A DNA stretch of 64,000 nt from Aradus depressus. Lineage: Eukaryota > Arthropoda > Insecta > Hemiptera > Aradidae. Below, piece after piece: positions 34,127 to 46,315 of the stretch (positions are counted from its first letter, which is position 1; each line of letters opens with the position of its first letter). The position numbers and the translations under genes are program-made. Where the stretch lies: assembly GCA_963662175.1 (NCBI GenBank), contig OY759221.1:32300045-32364044 (forward strand). The letters run 5' to 3'. A model generated the notes under the pieces. The model had not been told where the DNA came from. It worked only from the letters and a program-made list of their open reading frames with translations, and made no database searches.

Positions 34127-35879
34127 AACAACCGGGATATCTGAATCCTACACAAAAATCGAAGTAAGAATGTTTTTCGAAAGAAGTCGGGCTAAATCCC
34201 ATTCTTGAAATTTCTCGCTTTTTAACGGTTTATAGGCTTAATATTAGTTAAAACTGATAGACAGATTCAGATTTATCGGGCAAGTCCCATCCGAAGGACG
34301 ACGTGCTCAAGGTTTTTTTAACCAAAGTGAAATTTCAGCTACCCAGGTTTAGAAACATAACATACGACTCATTATCCAGTACCTGACATACAAAAGGCCC
34401 TCGATCATAGCTTGAAGTCCAATTCCGAAGGACGACGTGCTCAAGTTATTTTTAACGTAAATGAAATTTCAACTACCAGGTTTAAATACATAACATACGA
34501 CTCATAATCGAGCGAGCACCTGACATACGAAAAGGCCCTCGCTCATAGCTTAAAGTCCAATCCGAAGGACGACGTGCTCAAATTTAAATTATCTTCCCGA
34601 TTAAAACATCTGACATAAGTGACTTGGCTAGATTTCCAAATGGCGATCCTGAGCTCGGTAGACTCCATTCTTCAAATTTCTAGCTTTTAAACGGTTTTTA
34701 GATTTAATATTTGTTAAAACTGATGAACAACCGGGATATCTGAATCCTACACAAAAATCGAAGTAAAATTGTTTTTCGAAAGAAGTCGGGCTAAATCCCA
34801 TTCTTCAAATTTCTCGCTTTTTAACGGTTTATAGGCTCAATATTAGTTAAAACTGATAGACAGATTCAGATGTATCGGGAAAGTCCCATCCGAAGGACGA
34901 CGTGCTCAAGGTTTTTTGAACCTAAGTGAAATTTTAGCTACCCAGGTTTGGTTACATAACATACGACTCATTATCGAGTACCTGACATACGAAAAGGCCC
35001 TAGATCATAGCTTGAAGTCCAATTCCGAAGGACGACGTGCTCAAGTTATTTTGAACCTAAGTGAAATTTTAGCTACCCAGGTTTAAATACATAACATACG
35101 ACTCATTATTGAGCGAGCACCTGACATACGAAAAGGCCCTCGATCATAGCTTAAAGTCCAATCCGAAGGACGACGTGCTCAAATTTATTTTTATCTTCCC
35201 GATTAAAACATCTGACCTAAGTGACTTGGCTAGATTTCTAAATGGCGATCCTGAGCTCGGTAGACTCCATTCTTCAAATTTCTAGCTTTTAAACGGTTTT
35301 TAGATTTAATATTTGTTAAAACTGATGAACAACCGGGATATCTGAATCCTACACAAAAATCGAAGTAAGAATGTTTTTCGAAAGAAGTCGGGCTAAATCC
35401 CATTCTTCAAATTTCTCGCTTTTTAACGGTTTATATGCTCAATATTAGTTAAAACTGATAGACAGATTCAGATTTATCGGGCAAGTCCCATCCGAAGGAC
35501 GACGTGCTCAAGGTTTTTTTAACCTAAGTGAAATTTCAGCTACCCAGGTTTAGAAACATAACATACGACTCACTATCCAGTACCTGACATACAAAAGGCC
35601 CTCGATCATAGCTTGAAGTCCAATTCCGAAGGACGACGTGCTCAAGTTATTTTTAACGTAAATGAAATTTCAACTACCCAGGTTTAAACACATAATATAC
35701 GACTCATTATCGAGCGAGCACCTGACATATGAAAAGGCCCTCGATCATAGCTTAAAGTCCAATCCGAAGGACGACGTGCTCATATTTATTTTTATCTTTC
35801 CGATTAAAACATCTGACCTAAGTGACTTGGCTAGATGGCGATCCTGAGCGGTAAACTCCATATATAAGATTAAATAAGT

Positions 35880-38622
35880 TACCGTTTGGTTCCAACCAAA
35901 ATTATCAAGGAAGAAATGTGGAATATGAGTGGGCTTTGAGGTACCGTTTTGACATAATTTCTGAAAAACAAATTAATTCAGCTATGTTGGTAGATAGGCA
36001 GCATCCAGAAACGAAGATGGTCAACCAACGAAAGATTCAGATGTATCGGGAAAGTCCCATCCGAAGGACGACGTGCTCAAATTTATTTTTATCTTCCCGA
36101 ATAAAACATCTGACCTAAGTGACTTGGCTAGATTTCTAAATGGCAATCCTGAGCTCGATAGACTCCATTCTTCAAATTTCTCGCTTTTAAACGGTTTATA
36201 GATTTAATATTTGTTAAAACTGATGAACAACCGGGATATCTGAATCCTACACAAAAATCGAAGTAAGAATGTTTTTCGAAAGAAGTCGGGCTAAATCCCA
36301 TTCTTCAAATTTCTCGCTTTTTAACGGTTTATAGGCTCAATATTAGTTAAAACTGATAGACAGATTCAGATGTATCGGGAAAGTCCCATCCGAAGGACGA
36401 CGTGCTCAAGGTTTTTTTAACCTAAGTGAAATTTCAGCTACCCAGGTTTAGAAACATAACATACGACTCACTATCCAGTACCTGACATACAAAAGGCCCT
36501 CGATCATAGCTTGAAGTCCAATTCCGAAGGACGACGTGCTCAAGTTATTTTTAACGTAAATGAAATTTCAACTACCCAGGTTTAAATACATAACATACGA
36601 CTCATTATCGAGCGAGCACCTGACATACGAAAAGGCCCTCGATCATAGCTTAAAGTCCAATCCGAAGGACGACGTGCTCAAATTTATTTTTATCTTCCCG
36701 ATTAAAACATCTGACCTAAGTGACTTGGCTAGATTTCTAAATGGCGATCCTGAGCTCGGTAAACTCCATTCTTCAAATTTCTCGCTTTGAAACGGTTTAT
36801 AGATTTAATATTTGTTAAAACTGATGAACAACCGGGATATCTGAATCCTACACAAAAATTGAAATAAAAATGTTTTTCGAAAGAAGTCGGGCTAAATACC
36901 ATTCTTCAAATTTCCTGTTTTTTAACGGTTTATAGATTTAATATTTGTTAAAACTGATAGACAGATTCAGAGATATCGGGAAAGTCCCATCCGAAGGACG
37001 ACGTGCTCCTACCTAAGTGAAGTTTTAGCTACCCAGGTTTAGTTACATACCATACGACTCAGTATCGAGCACCTGACATACAAAAAGGCCCTCGATCATA
37101 GCCTAAAGTCCAATCCGAAGGACGACGTGCTCAAATATATTTTTATCTTCTCGATTAAAACATCTGAGCTAAGTGCCTTGGCTAGATTTCTAAATGGCGA
37201 TCCTGAGCTCGGTAAACTCCATCTGTAAGATAAAATAAGTTACCGTTTGGTTCCAACTAAAATTATCAAGGAAGAAATGTGGAATATGAGTGGGCTTTGA
37301 GGTACCGTTTTGACATAATTTCTGAAAAACAAATTAATTCAGCTATGTTGGTAGATAGGCAGCATCCAGAAACGAAGATGGTCAACCAACGAAAGATTCA
37401 GATGTATCGGGAAAGTCCCATCCGAAGGACGACGTGCTCAAATTTATTTTTATCTTCCCGAATAAAACATCTGACCTAAGTGACTTGGCTAGATTTCGAA
37501 ATGGCAATCCTGAGCTCGATAGACTCCATTCTTCAAATTTCTCGCTTTTAAACGGTTTATAGATTTAATATTTGTTAAAACTGATGAACAACCGGGATAT
37601 CTGAATCCTACACAAAAATCGAAGTAAGAATGTTTTTCGAAAGAAGTCGGGCTAAATCCCATTCTTCAAATTTCTCGCTTTTTAACGGTTTATAGGCTCA
37701 ATATTAGTTAAAACTGATAGACAGATTCAGATGTATCGGGAAAGTCCCATCCGAAGGACGACGTGCTCAAGGTTTTTTTAACCTAAGTGAAATTTCAGCT
37801 ACCCAGGTTTAGAAACATAACATACGACTCACTATCCAGTACCTGACATACAAAAGGCCCTCGATCATAGCTTGAAGTCCAATTCCGAAGGACGACGTGC
37901 TCAAGTTATTTTTAACGTAAATGAAATTTCAACTACCCAGGTTTAAATACATAACATACGACTCATTATCGAGCGAGCACCTGACATACGAAAAGGCCCT
38001 CGATCATAGCTTAAAGTCCAATCCGAAGGACGACGTGCTCAAATTTATTTTTATCTTCCCGATTAAAACATCTGACCTAAGTGACTTGGCTAGATTTCTA
38101 AATGGCGATCCTGAGCTCGGTAAACTCCATTCTTCAAATTTCTCGCTTTGAAACGGTTTATAGATTTAATATTTGTTAAAACTGATGAACAACCGGGATA
38201 TCTGAATCCTACACAAAAATTGAAATAAAAATGTTTTTCGAAAGAAGTCGGGCTAAATACCATTCTTCAAATTTCCTGTTTTTTAACGGTTTATAGATTT
38301 AATATTTGTTAAAACTGATAGACAGATTCAGAGATATCGGGAAAGTCCCATCCGAAGGACGACGTGCTCCTACCTAAGTGAAGTTTTAGCTACCCAGGTT
38401 TAGTTACATACCATACGACTCAGTATCGAGCACCTGACATACAAAAAGGCCCTCGATCATAGCCTAAAGTCCAATCCGAAGGACGACGTGCTCAAATTTA
38501 TTTTTATCTTCTCGATTAAAACATCTGAGCTAAGTGCCTTGGCTAGATTTCTAAATGGCGATCCTGAGCTCGGTAAACTCCATCTGTAAGATAAAATAAG
38601 TTACCGTTTGGTTCCAACTAAA
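35880..38622 (+). repeat. 1361-bp higher-order repeat, two copies plus a partial third
   Basis: Landmarks recur at 35918, 37279 and 38640, and at 36560 and 37921, each exactly 1361 bp apart. I saw only scattered single-base differences between copies 1 and 2 (for example 'tttctaaatggcaa' versus 'tttcgaaatggcaa' near 36137 and 37498). Confidence 0.92.
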
Positions 38623-41600
38623 ATTATCAAGGAAGAAATGTGGAATATGAGTGGGCTTTGAGGTACCGTTTTGACATAATTTCTGAAAAACAAATTAATT
38701 CAGCTATGTTGGTAGATAGGCAGCATCCAGAAACGAAGATGGTCAACCAACGAAAGATTCAGATGTATCGGGAAAGTCCCATCCGAAGGACAACGTGCTC
38801 AAATTTATTTTTTCTTCCCGAATAAAACATCTGACCTAAGTGACTTGGCTAGATTTCTAAATGGCGATCCTGAGCTCGATAGACTCCATTCTTCAAATTT
38901 CTAGCTTTTAAACGGTTTTTAGATTTAATATTTGTTAAAACTGATGAACAACCGGGATATCTGAATCCTACACAAAAATTGAAATAAAAATGTTTTTCGA
39001 AAGAAGGCGGGCTAAATACCATTCTTCAAATTTCCTGCTTTTTAACGGTTTATAGATTTAATATTTGTTAAAACTGATAGACAGATTCAGATATATCGGG
39101 AAAGTCCCATCCGAAGGACGACGTGCTCAATGTTTAATGAACCTAAGTGAAGTTTTTTTTTAGAAGGACGACGTGCTCAAGTTATTTTTAACGTAAATGA
39201 AATTTCAACTACCCAGGTTTAAATACATAACATACGACTCATTATCGAGCGAGCACCTGACATACGAAAAGGCCCTCGATCATAGCTTAAAGTCCAATCC
39301 GAAGGACGACGTGCTCAAATTTATTTTTATCTTCCCGATTAAAACATCTGACCTAAGTGACTTGGCTAGATTTCTAAATGGCGATCCTGAGCTCGGTAAA
39401 CTCCATTCTTCAAATTTCTCGCTTTGAAACGGTTTATAGATTTAATATTTGTTAAAACTGATGAACAACCGGGATATCTGAATCCTACACAAAAATCCTA
39501 ATAATAATAATGTTTTTCGAAAAAAGTCGGGCTAAATACCATTCTTCAAATTTCCTGCTTTTTAACGGTTTATAGATTTAATATTTGTTAAAACTGATAG
39601 ACAGATTCAGATATATCGGGAAAGTCCCATCTGAAGGACGACGTGCTCAATGTTTGATGAACCTAAGTGAAGTTTTAGCTACCCAGGTTTAGTTACATAA
39701 CATACGACTCAGTATCGAGCACCTGACATACAAAAAAGCCCTCGATCATAGCCTAAAGTCCAATCCGAAGGACGACGTGCTCAAATTTATTTTTATCTTC
39801 TCGATTAAAACATGTGACCCAAGAGCCTTGGCTAGATTTCTAAATGGCGATCCTGAGCTCGGTAGACTCCATTCTTCAAATTTCTCGCTTTTAAACGGTT
39901 TTTAGAATTAATATTTGTTAAAACTGATGAACAACCGGGATATCTGAATCCTACACAAAAATCCTAATAATAATAATGTTTTTCGAAAAAAGTCGCGGTA
40001 AATCCCATTCTTCAAATTTCTCGCTTTTTAACGGTTTATAGGCTCAATATTAGTTAAAACTGATAGACAGATTCAGATGTATCGGGAATGTCCCATCCGA
40101 AGGACGACGTGCTCAAGGTTTTTTGAACCTAAGTGAAATTTTAGCTACCCAGGTTTAGTTACATAACATACGACTCATTATCGAGTACCTGACATACGAA
40201 AAGGCCCTAGATCATAGCTTAAAGCCCAATCCGAAGGACGACGTGCTCAAGGTTTTTTGAACCTAAGTGAAATTTCAGCCACCCAGGTTTAGAAACATAA
40301 CATACGACTCATTATCCAGTACCTGACATACAAAAAGGCCCTCGATCATAGCTTGAAGTCCAATTCCGAAGGACGACGTGCTCAAGTTATTTTTAACGTA
40401 AATGAAATTTCAACTACCCAGGTTTAAATACATAACATACGACTCATTATCGAGCGAGCACCTGACATACGAAAAGGCCCTCGATCATAGCTTAAAGTCC
40501 AATCCGAAGGACGACGTGCTCAAATTTATTTTTATCTTCCCGATTAAAACATCTGACCTAAGTGACTTGGCTAGATTTCTAAATGGCGATCCTGAGCTCG
40601 GTAAACTCCATTCTTCAAATTTCTCGCTTTGAAACGGTTTATAGATTTAATATTTGTTAAAACTGATGAACAACCGGGATATCTGAATCCTACACAAAAA
40701 TTGAAATAAAAATGTTTTTCGAAAGAAGTCGGGCTAAATACCATTCTTCAAATTTCCTGTTTTTTAACGGTTTATAGATTTAATATTTGTTAAAACTGAT
40801 AGACAGATTCAGAGATATCGGGAAAGTCCCATCCGAAGGACGACGTGCTCAATGTTTAATGAACCTAAGTGAAGTTTTAGCTACCCAGGTTTAGTTACAT
40901 AACATACGACTCAGTATCGAGCACCTGACATACAAAAAGGCCCTCGATCATAGCCTAAAGTCCAATCCGAAGGACGACGTGCTCAAATTTATTTTTATCT
41001 TCTCGATTAAAACATCTGAGCTAAGTGCCTTGGCTAGATTTCTAAATGGCGATCCTGAGCTCGGTAAACTCCATCTGTAAGATAACATAAGTTACCGTTT
41101 GGTTCCAACTAAAATTATCAAGGAAGAAATGTGGAATATAAGTGGGCTTTGAGGTACCGTTTTGACATAATTTCTGAAAAACAAATTAATACAGCTATGT
41201 TGGTAGATAGGCAGCATCCAGAAACGAAGATGGTCAACCAAAGAAAGATTCAGATGTATCGGGAAAGTCCCATCCGAAGGACGACGTGCTCAAAATTATT
41301 TTTATCTTCCCGATTAAAATATCTGACCTACGTGACTTGGCTAGATTTCTAAATGGCGATCCTGAGCTCGGTAGACTCCATTCTTCAAATTTCTAGCTTT
41401 TAAACGGTTTTTAGATTTAATATTTGTTAAAACTGATGAACAACCGGGATATCTGAATCCTACACAAAAATTGAAATAAAAATGTTTTTCGAAAGAAGTC
41501 GGGCTAAATACCATTCTTCAAATTTCCTGCTTTTTAACGGTTTATAGATTTAATATTTGTTAAAACTGATAGACAGATTCAGATATATCGGGAAAGTCCC

Positions 41601-43164
41601 ATCCGAAGGACGACGTGCTCAATGTTTAATGAACCTAAGTGAAGTTTTAGCTACCCAGGTTTAGTTACATAACATACGACTGAGTATCGAGCACCTGACA
41701 TACAAAAAAGCCCTCGATCATAGCCTAAAGTCCAATCCGAAGGACGACGTGCTCAAATTTATTTTTATCTTCTCGATTAAAACATGTGACCCAAGAGCCT
41801 TGGCTAGATTTCTAAATGGCGATCCTGAGCTCGGTAAACTCCATTCTTCAAATTTCTCGCTTTGAAACGGTTTATAGATTTAATATTTGTTAAAACTGAT
41901 GAACAACCGGGATATCTGAATCCTACACAAAAATTGAAATAAAAATGTTTTTCGAAAGAAGTCGGGCTAAATACCATTCTTCAAATGTCCTACTTTTTAA
42001 CGGTTTATAGATTTAATATTTGTTAAAACTGATAGACAGATTCAGATATATCGGGAAAGTCCCATCCGAAGGACGACGTGCTCAAGGTTTTTTGAACCTA
42101 AGTGAAATTTCAGCCACCCAGGTTTAGAAACATAACATACGACTCATTATCCAGTACCTGACATACAAAAAGGCCCTCGATCATAGCTTGAAGTCCAATT
42201 CCGAAGGACGACGTGCTCAAGTTATTTTTAACGTAAATGAAATTTCAACTACCCAGGTTTAAATACATAATATACGACTCATTATCGAGCGAGCACCTGA
42301 CATACGAAAAGGCCCTCGATCATAGCTTAAAGTCCAATCCGAAGGACGACGTGCTCAAATTTATTTTTATCTTCCCGATTAAAACATCTGACCTAAGTGA
42401 CTTGGCTAGATTTCTAAATGGCGATCCTGAGCTCGGTAAACTCCATTCTTCAAATTTCTCGCTTTGAAACGGTTTATAGATTTAATATTTGTTAAAACTG
42501 ATGAACAACCGGGATATCTGAATCCTACCAAAAATTGAAATAAAAATGTTTTTCGAAAGAAGTCGGGCTAAATACCATTCTTCAAATTTCCTGTTTTTTA
42601 ACGGTTTATAGATTTAATATTTGTTAAAACTGATAGACAGATTCAGATATATCGGGAAAGTCCCATCCGAAGGACGACGTGCTCAATGTTTAATGAACCT
42701 AAGTGAAGTTTTAGCTACCCAGGTTTAGTTACATAACATACGACTCAGTATCGAGCACCTGACATACAAAAAGGCCCTCGATCATAGCCTAAAGTCTAAT
42801 CCGAAGGACGACGTGCTCAAATTTATTTTTATCTTCTCGATTAAAACATCTGAGCTAAGTGCCTTGGCTAGATTTCTAAATGGCGATCCTGAGCTCGGTA
42901 AACTCCATCTGTAAGATAAAATAAGTTACCGTTTGGTTCCAACTAAAATTATCAAGGAAGAAATGTGGAATATAAGTGGGCTTTGAGGTACCATTTTGAC
43001 ATATTTTCTGAAAAACAAATTAATACAGCTATGTTGGTAGATAGGCAGCATCCAGAAACGAAGATGGTCAACCAAAGAAAGATTCAGATGTATCGGGAAG
43101 ATCCCATCCGAAGGACGACGTGGTTCTCGTCTACTTTCATACGGTACTGTAAGTTCGGAAGATC

Positions 43165-43400
43165 TTCTTACATCACTCCTGACTTCAGAGGCCTCTGACA
43201 TACATGTAGACTATAGAGACGCTTCTCACAGCCAGGTTGACTCCAGGAGCTCTTCTTACATACATGTAGTCTCCAGGAACGCTAGTGACACACATGTAGA
43301 CTCCAGGAACGGTAGTTACATACATGGAGACTCCAGGAACGGTAGTTACATACATGTAGACTCCAGGAACGCTAGTTACATACTGATGTCTCCTTGGAAG
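43165..43400 (+). repeat. 30-bp minisatellite, about 6-7 units
   Basis: The unit 'gactccaggaacggtagtta' plus 'catacatgta' has a 30-bp period; the right-hand four units are almost identical and the left ones diverged. It directly follows the satellite end. Because 30 is a multiple of 3, the minus strand reads as a 10-residue repeat ('YVTTVPGVYM'), which produces the open frame 43185-43472. Confidence 0.9.
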
Positions 43401-43512
43401 GGAAGGGAGAGCCTTATCTCTTGAAGGCTCTGTCTTGTATGAACCTAGAGTAGGTAACATTTCATCTACCATACCCAGAAAAAGGGAAAATGATCTGGTC
43501 TGGTACGAAACA

Positions 43513-43678
43513 AAGAGGTAAAATAAACTTAAACGTGCCGTCCTTCCGATGGGACGTTAAGAGATGATCCCGCGCCCGTACGATGTCGGGTACTCGTTAA
43601 AGACCCCTTTACTCGAGGTGAATAAAAATTTAGAGTAGGCAAAATTTAGGACACCGGAGTGACGAACGAGCGCGAAAA
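43513..43678 (+). repeat. SINE family B, middle part
   Basis: 'gaggtaaaataaacttaaac', 'gtccttccgatgggacgtta', 'tacgatgtcgggtactcgtt', 'aggcaaaatttaggac'. Head and tail are missing, and there is a deletion before 'ggagtgacgaacgagcgc'. It lies 400 bp beyond the SINE-derived satellite. Confidence 0.8.
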
Positions 43679-43902
43679 GGTGTATTTATTATTATTATTA
43701 CATATAAAACTTATATAAAATACAATTGTTGACGTTTCCTTGATTTACCTGTTAGTCCTAAACATATTTTCTTACCAACTAACTAATAATAACTGATACT
43801 CAGACATAAGCAGTGTTAAATGTTTTTGAGAAGTGAAAGGGGAAGAGAGTGAACTGTAAGCGTGGTACAAGAAAGTGCTGTAATGACCACATCACTTTAA
43901 TT

Positions 43903-43950
43903 TTTGAAATATTGTCTATTCCACAATAAATTTATACGGTTGAATAAATG
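43903..43950 (+). repeat. Foldback (49.7-kb type) arm fragment
   Basis: 'tgaaatattgtctattccac' is identical to the outer left arm of the foldback at 49708-49936. The core is lost. Confidence 0.6.
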
Positions 43951-44840
43951 GTAATAAACACGGCCATAAAGGAACAATAAACTAATGGACATTTGGAAGA
44001 CGGTCTGATATTTGATACCATAATAGTAGACTAATATCTTAATAATATCGTAACTAAATATCTTGGAATCGAGAGCCTAACTACTAACCTCCTTTATTGT
44101 CTGTTTAATTCTCCACTTTAGAGCCAAGGACAAAATGCTCCTCCAGATATATAAATTATCTTTGAATTATTTATAAACAATATTTTAACAAAGTTCACTC
44201 TGTTTGCGATGTATATGCTGAAAACCGTCCTAAAAATTTGTTATGAAATTAATTTTTTTAGAAGTTTCCTTGATTTACCCGAAAATGGTTAGTCTTACGG
44301 AAACATTGCATCTTAACATAAATGTACATTACCAAATTTCCAATCGCTAATGTATCTTTAAAGTTGTGATAGAATCAATACAAAAGTCAAATTTCATGAA
44401 AATACGTTCAAACATACTTAGAAATTAAACTGATGATCACTAGGCTTTTATATAAGAAGAAAGGGATTTCTGAAGAAAGAAAAAGTTCATTCCAACAATG
44501 GACAGACAAAACATTAAATATACCTATATAAGAATTATAGTAATTCTATAATTTTTTTCCAATATTTATTATAAATCTTGTTAAGGATTCCCGCTTGGAG
44601 CGCTGTTTCCAGTTGACCGTTGAAAGTGCTGTAAGCCTTTACGTTTCAAGTTTTCTTTTACCTGATTTTCGGCGCTCAAAGTGAGTTTTCAAGTTTTATT
44701 GAAGACTAAAAACAATATGATATTCACCAATACCTGATAGGATTGCACTATAAATTCAAACTGTAAGTTACATATAGACCTAACTTCAAGCACTGTTATC
44801 ACCATCATTTACTTATTTTCTCGTATTATTTAAGTGTTTT
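43951..44840. other. AT-rich DNA with family D-like words
   Basis: 44200-44460 contains 'cttgatttacccgaaaatgg' and 'cacttagaaatt'-like words reminiscent of family D, too diverged to place. No gene was seen. Confidence 0.35.
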
Positions 44841-44846
44841 GACTTG

Positions 44847-45041
44847 GGGAGCCATGGTGGCCGTGCGGGCTAGAGCGTAGGGCTTTGGTCGCATGGTCTC
44901 ACCATGGTTTGCGGGTTCGAATCCCGTCCGGGAGTGAGTTTTATTTAGTAGATAGAACTCCCTCCCGGGGCCATGGATGTCGTCAAATAATTAGATTACT
45001 CCCTTACAAGAGATATGGCTAATATGCATCGTACATAAGGC

Positions 45042-45081
<40 letters not shown>
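44847..45081 (+). repeat. SINE family A, full-length with ~40-nt A tail
   Basis: Head 'gccatggtggccgtgcgggc', B box 'gggttcgaatcccg', body 'cggggccatggatgtcgtc', 'aatatgcatcgtacataagg', then an A tail at 45043-45081. The long uninterrupted tail suggests a young insertion. Confidence 0.92.
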
Positions 45082-45086
<5 letters not shown>

Positions 45087-45665
45087 CAAAAGTGTGGTTG
45101 GTATATATTTTTTTTGACTACTTCATATTTGAATTTGATTTATGGCTTCTCTATAAGGTTCAGTAGAGATCACTCTACCTCCCCCTTATTTAATTTATTT
45201 TACCTTGTCCTTCAAAATAACATCCTGCGGGCCCCCAAACTTATAGACCCGCCACTGCATATAGGTTAACTTTCTGTATATTCAAACAAGGCTAGATTGA
45301 TGGTGGCTGGTCAGCACTTGGGGTAGAGACTTCAGACCTAGTTTCACCACCCTCTGATTAGAGATATAATTGTGATTCTGGGCCACATCCCACCGAGTCA
45401 GCCCTTTGTAGAATCCACAATCACCTCTTAGATAGACCTCAACAACTCAACGTCAATTCAGCCCCATTCGATACAAACCTCTCTCATTCCAGGTCAAAGA
45501 CTTCACTCAAAACCATTACAGTTTCCAGTTTGTTTGACTTATGGCCTTCCCATAAGCCATGACTCCCACAGAAGTAAACCAAAACAGATGTGTGGTCCTC
45601 ATGACTATTTCGTGTAGTTTGTTAGGGATAAATAAAAATTCAATGGGTCTATAAGCTGAGCTAGT
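45082..45665. other. Unassigned sequence
   Basis: No gene recognised. 45290-45560 is less AT-rich but shows no family I know. Confidence 0.35.
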
Positions 45666-45669
45666 CATC

Positions 45670-46070
45670 AGCTATACGAAGTATAGGGACAGTTATGTAA
45701 TCGGTTGAAAATGGAATTTCATGTTTTCCAAATTTGAAAAAAAAAGTCAGTCTGTGTGTCTGTGAACACGATAACTCCCGATAGAATGATTGTATCAACA
45801 CGAAATAGTATATGTGAATACAGAACCCTCTAACGACAACAGTTATTGTTTTTCAGCCAAATCGGCCAAAGGGAAGGCTTAACTCGAAAACTCTAATAAC
45901 TGCCGTTGTAATAAATATATCGACACAATATTTAGTATGAGGATTTAGGAGCCCCTGTGTATATCAACTACTGAATATTGGCGCAAACGGTCGAATGGTT
46001 TTGGAAGGGGAACACAAATTTAATTAATTAGTTCTGGGTAAGTTCATTGCTAGTGATTCAGACGACTTTT
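45670..46070 (+). repeat. Family C repeat, near-complete sense copy
   Basis: 'gaagtatagggacagttatg', 'tctgtgtgtctgtgaacacg', 'ataactcccgatagaatg', 'ctctaataactgccgttgta', 'ttggcgcaaacggtcg' and the end 'attgctagtgattcagacga'. Confidence 0.75.
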
Positions 46071-46196
46071 TTCATATTTATTGAAGATTCATTTCCTTTC
46101 ATGACAATATTTTGGAGGGATTATGCGCCCTTTTTCTCAGTTCATGTAAAGTAAAATATATAGAGAAAACAAAAAATATACATAGGTATATGTATT

Positions 46197-46315
46197 TACA
46201 TATAAATGATTAGTAATAGCCGCGATGATTGGCCAACGTGCCCCCCCTCCCAAAGAAAATATCCAAGGTACGCCTATGCGTCCAAAGCTTTGTTATCGCA
46301 CTAGACTCCAATATT
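46197..46315 (+). repeat. Left copy of ~120-bp target-site duplication
   Basis: 'tataaatgattagtaatagc' to 'gcactagactccaatatttt'. It is repeated at about 46919-47050 with a few changes; the poly-C run is 7 here and about 18 in the right copy. Confidence 0.88.

Larger units (their letters stand above)
29892..43110 (+). repeat. 13-kb complex satellite array with higher-order repeats, SINE-B derived
   Basis: The whole stretch is built from three interleaved modules that all contain or end in 'ccgaaggacgacgtgctca'. Module 1 (~135 bp) is 'ctacccaggtttag...', 'gagtacctgacatac', 'aaaggccctcgatcatagct' and 'taaagtccaatccg'. Module 2 (~330-460 bp) is 'atctgacctaagtgacttgg' through 'aaccgggatatctgaatcct' to 'gattcagatgtatcggg'. 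Module 3 (~190 bp) is 'gtaccgttttgacataattt' and 'gatggtcaaccaacg'. Module 1 aligns to SINE-B antisense (see findings). Module order varies, with stretches of near-identical 908-, 600- and 1361-bp higher-order repeats. There is no gene. Confidence 0.95.

Noticed and set aside
29892..43110. CRISPR array
   Set aside because: Repeats are long, variable in spacing and composed of modules, and the genome is clearly eukaryotic with SINEs and LINEs.
30514..43201. Repeated 60-76-codon open frames ('MKFQLPRFKYITYDSLSSEH', 'MEYEWALRYRFD...') as a tandem gene family
   Set aside because: They are translations of satellite modules. The first frame lies on antisense SINE-B sequence, frames are lost or truncated in several copies, and no start context, splice sites or domain supports a protein.
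43185..43472. Repeat protein with 10-residue units ('YVTTVPGVYM')
   Set aside because: It comes from the 30-bp minisatellite period being a multiple of three. There are no flanking coding features.
44847..44930. tRNA gene at the head of SINE-A copies
   Set aside because: The same head occurs in at least five copies joined to a common body and A tail, one with an 11-bp TSD. These are SINEs.
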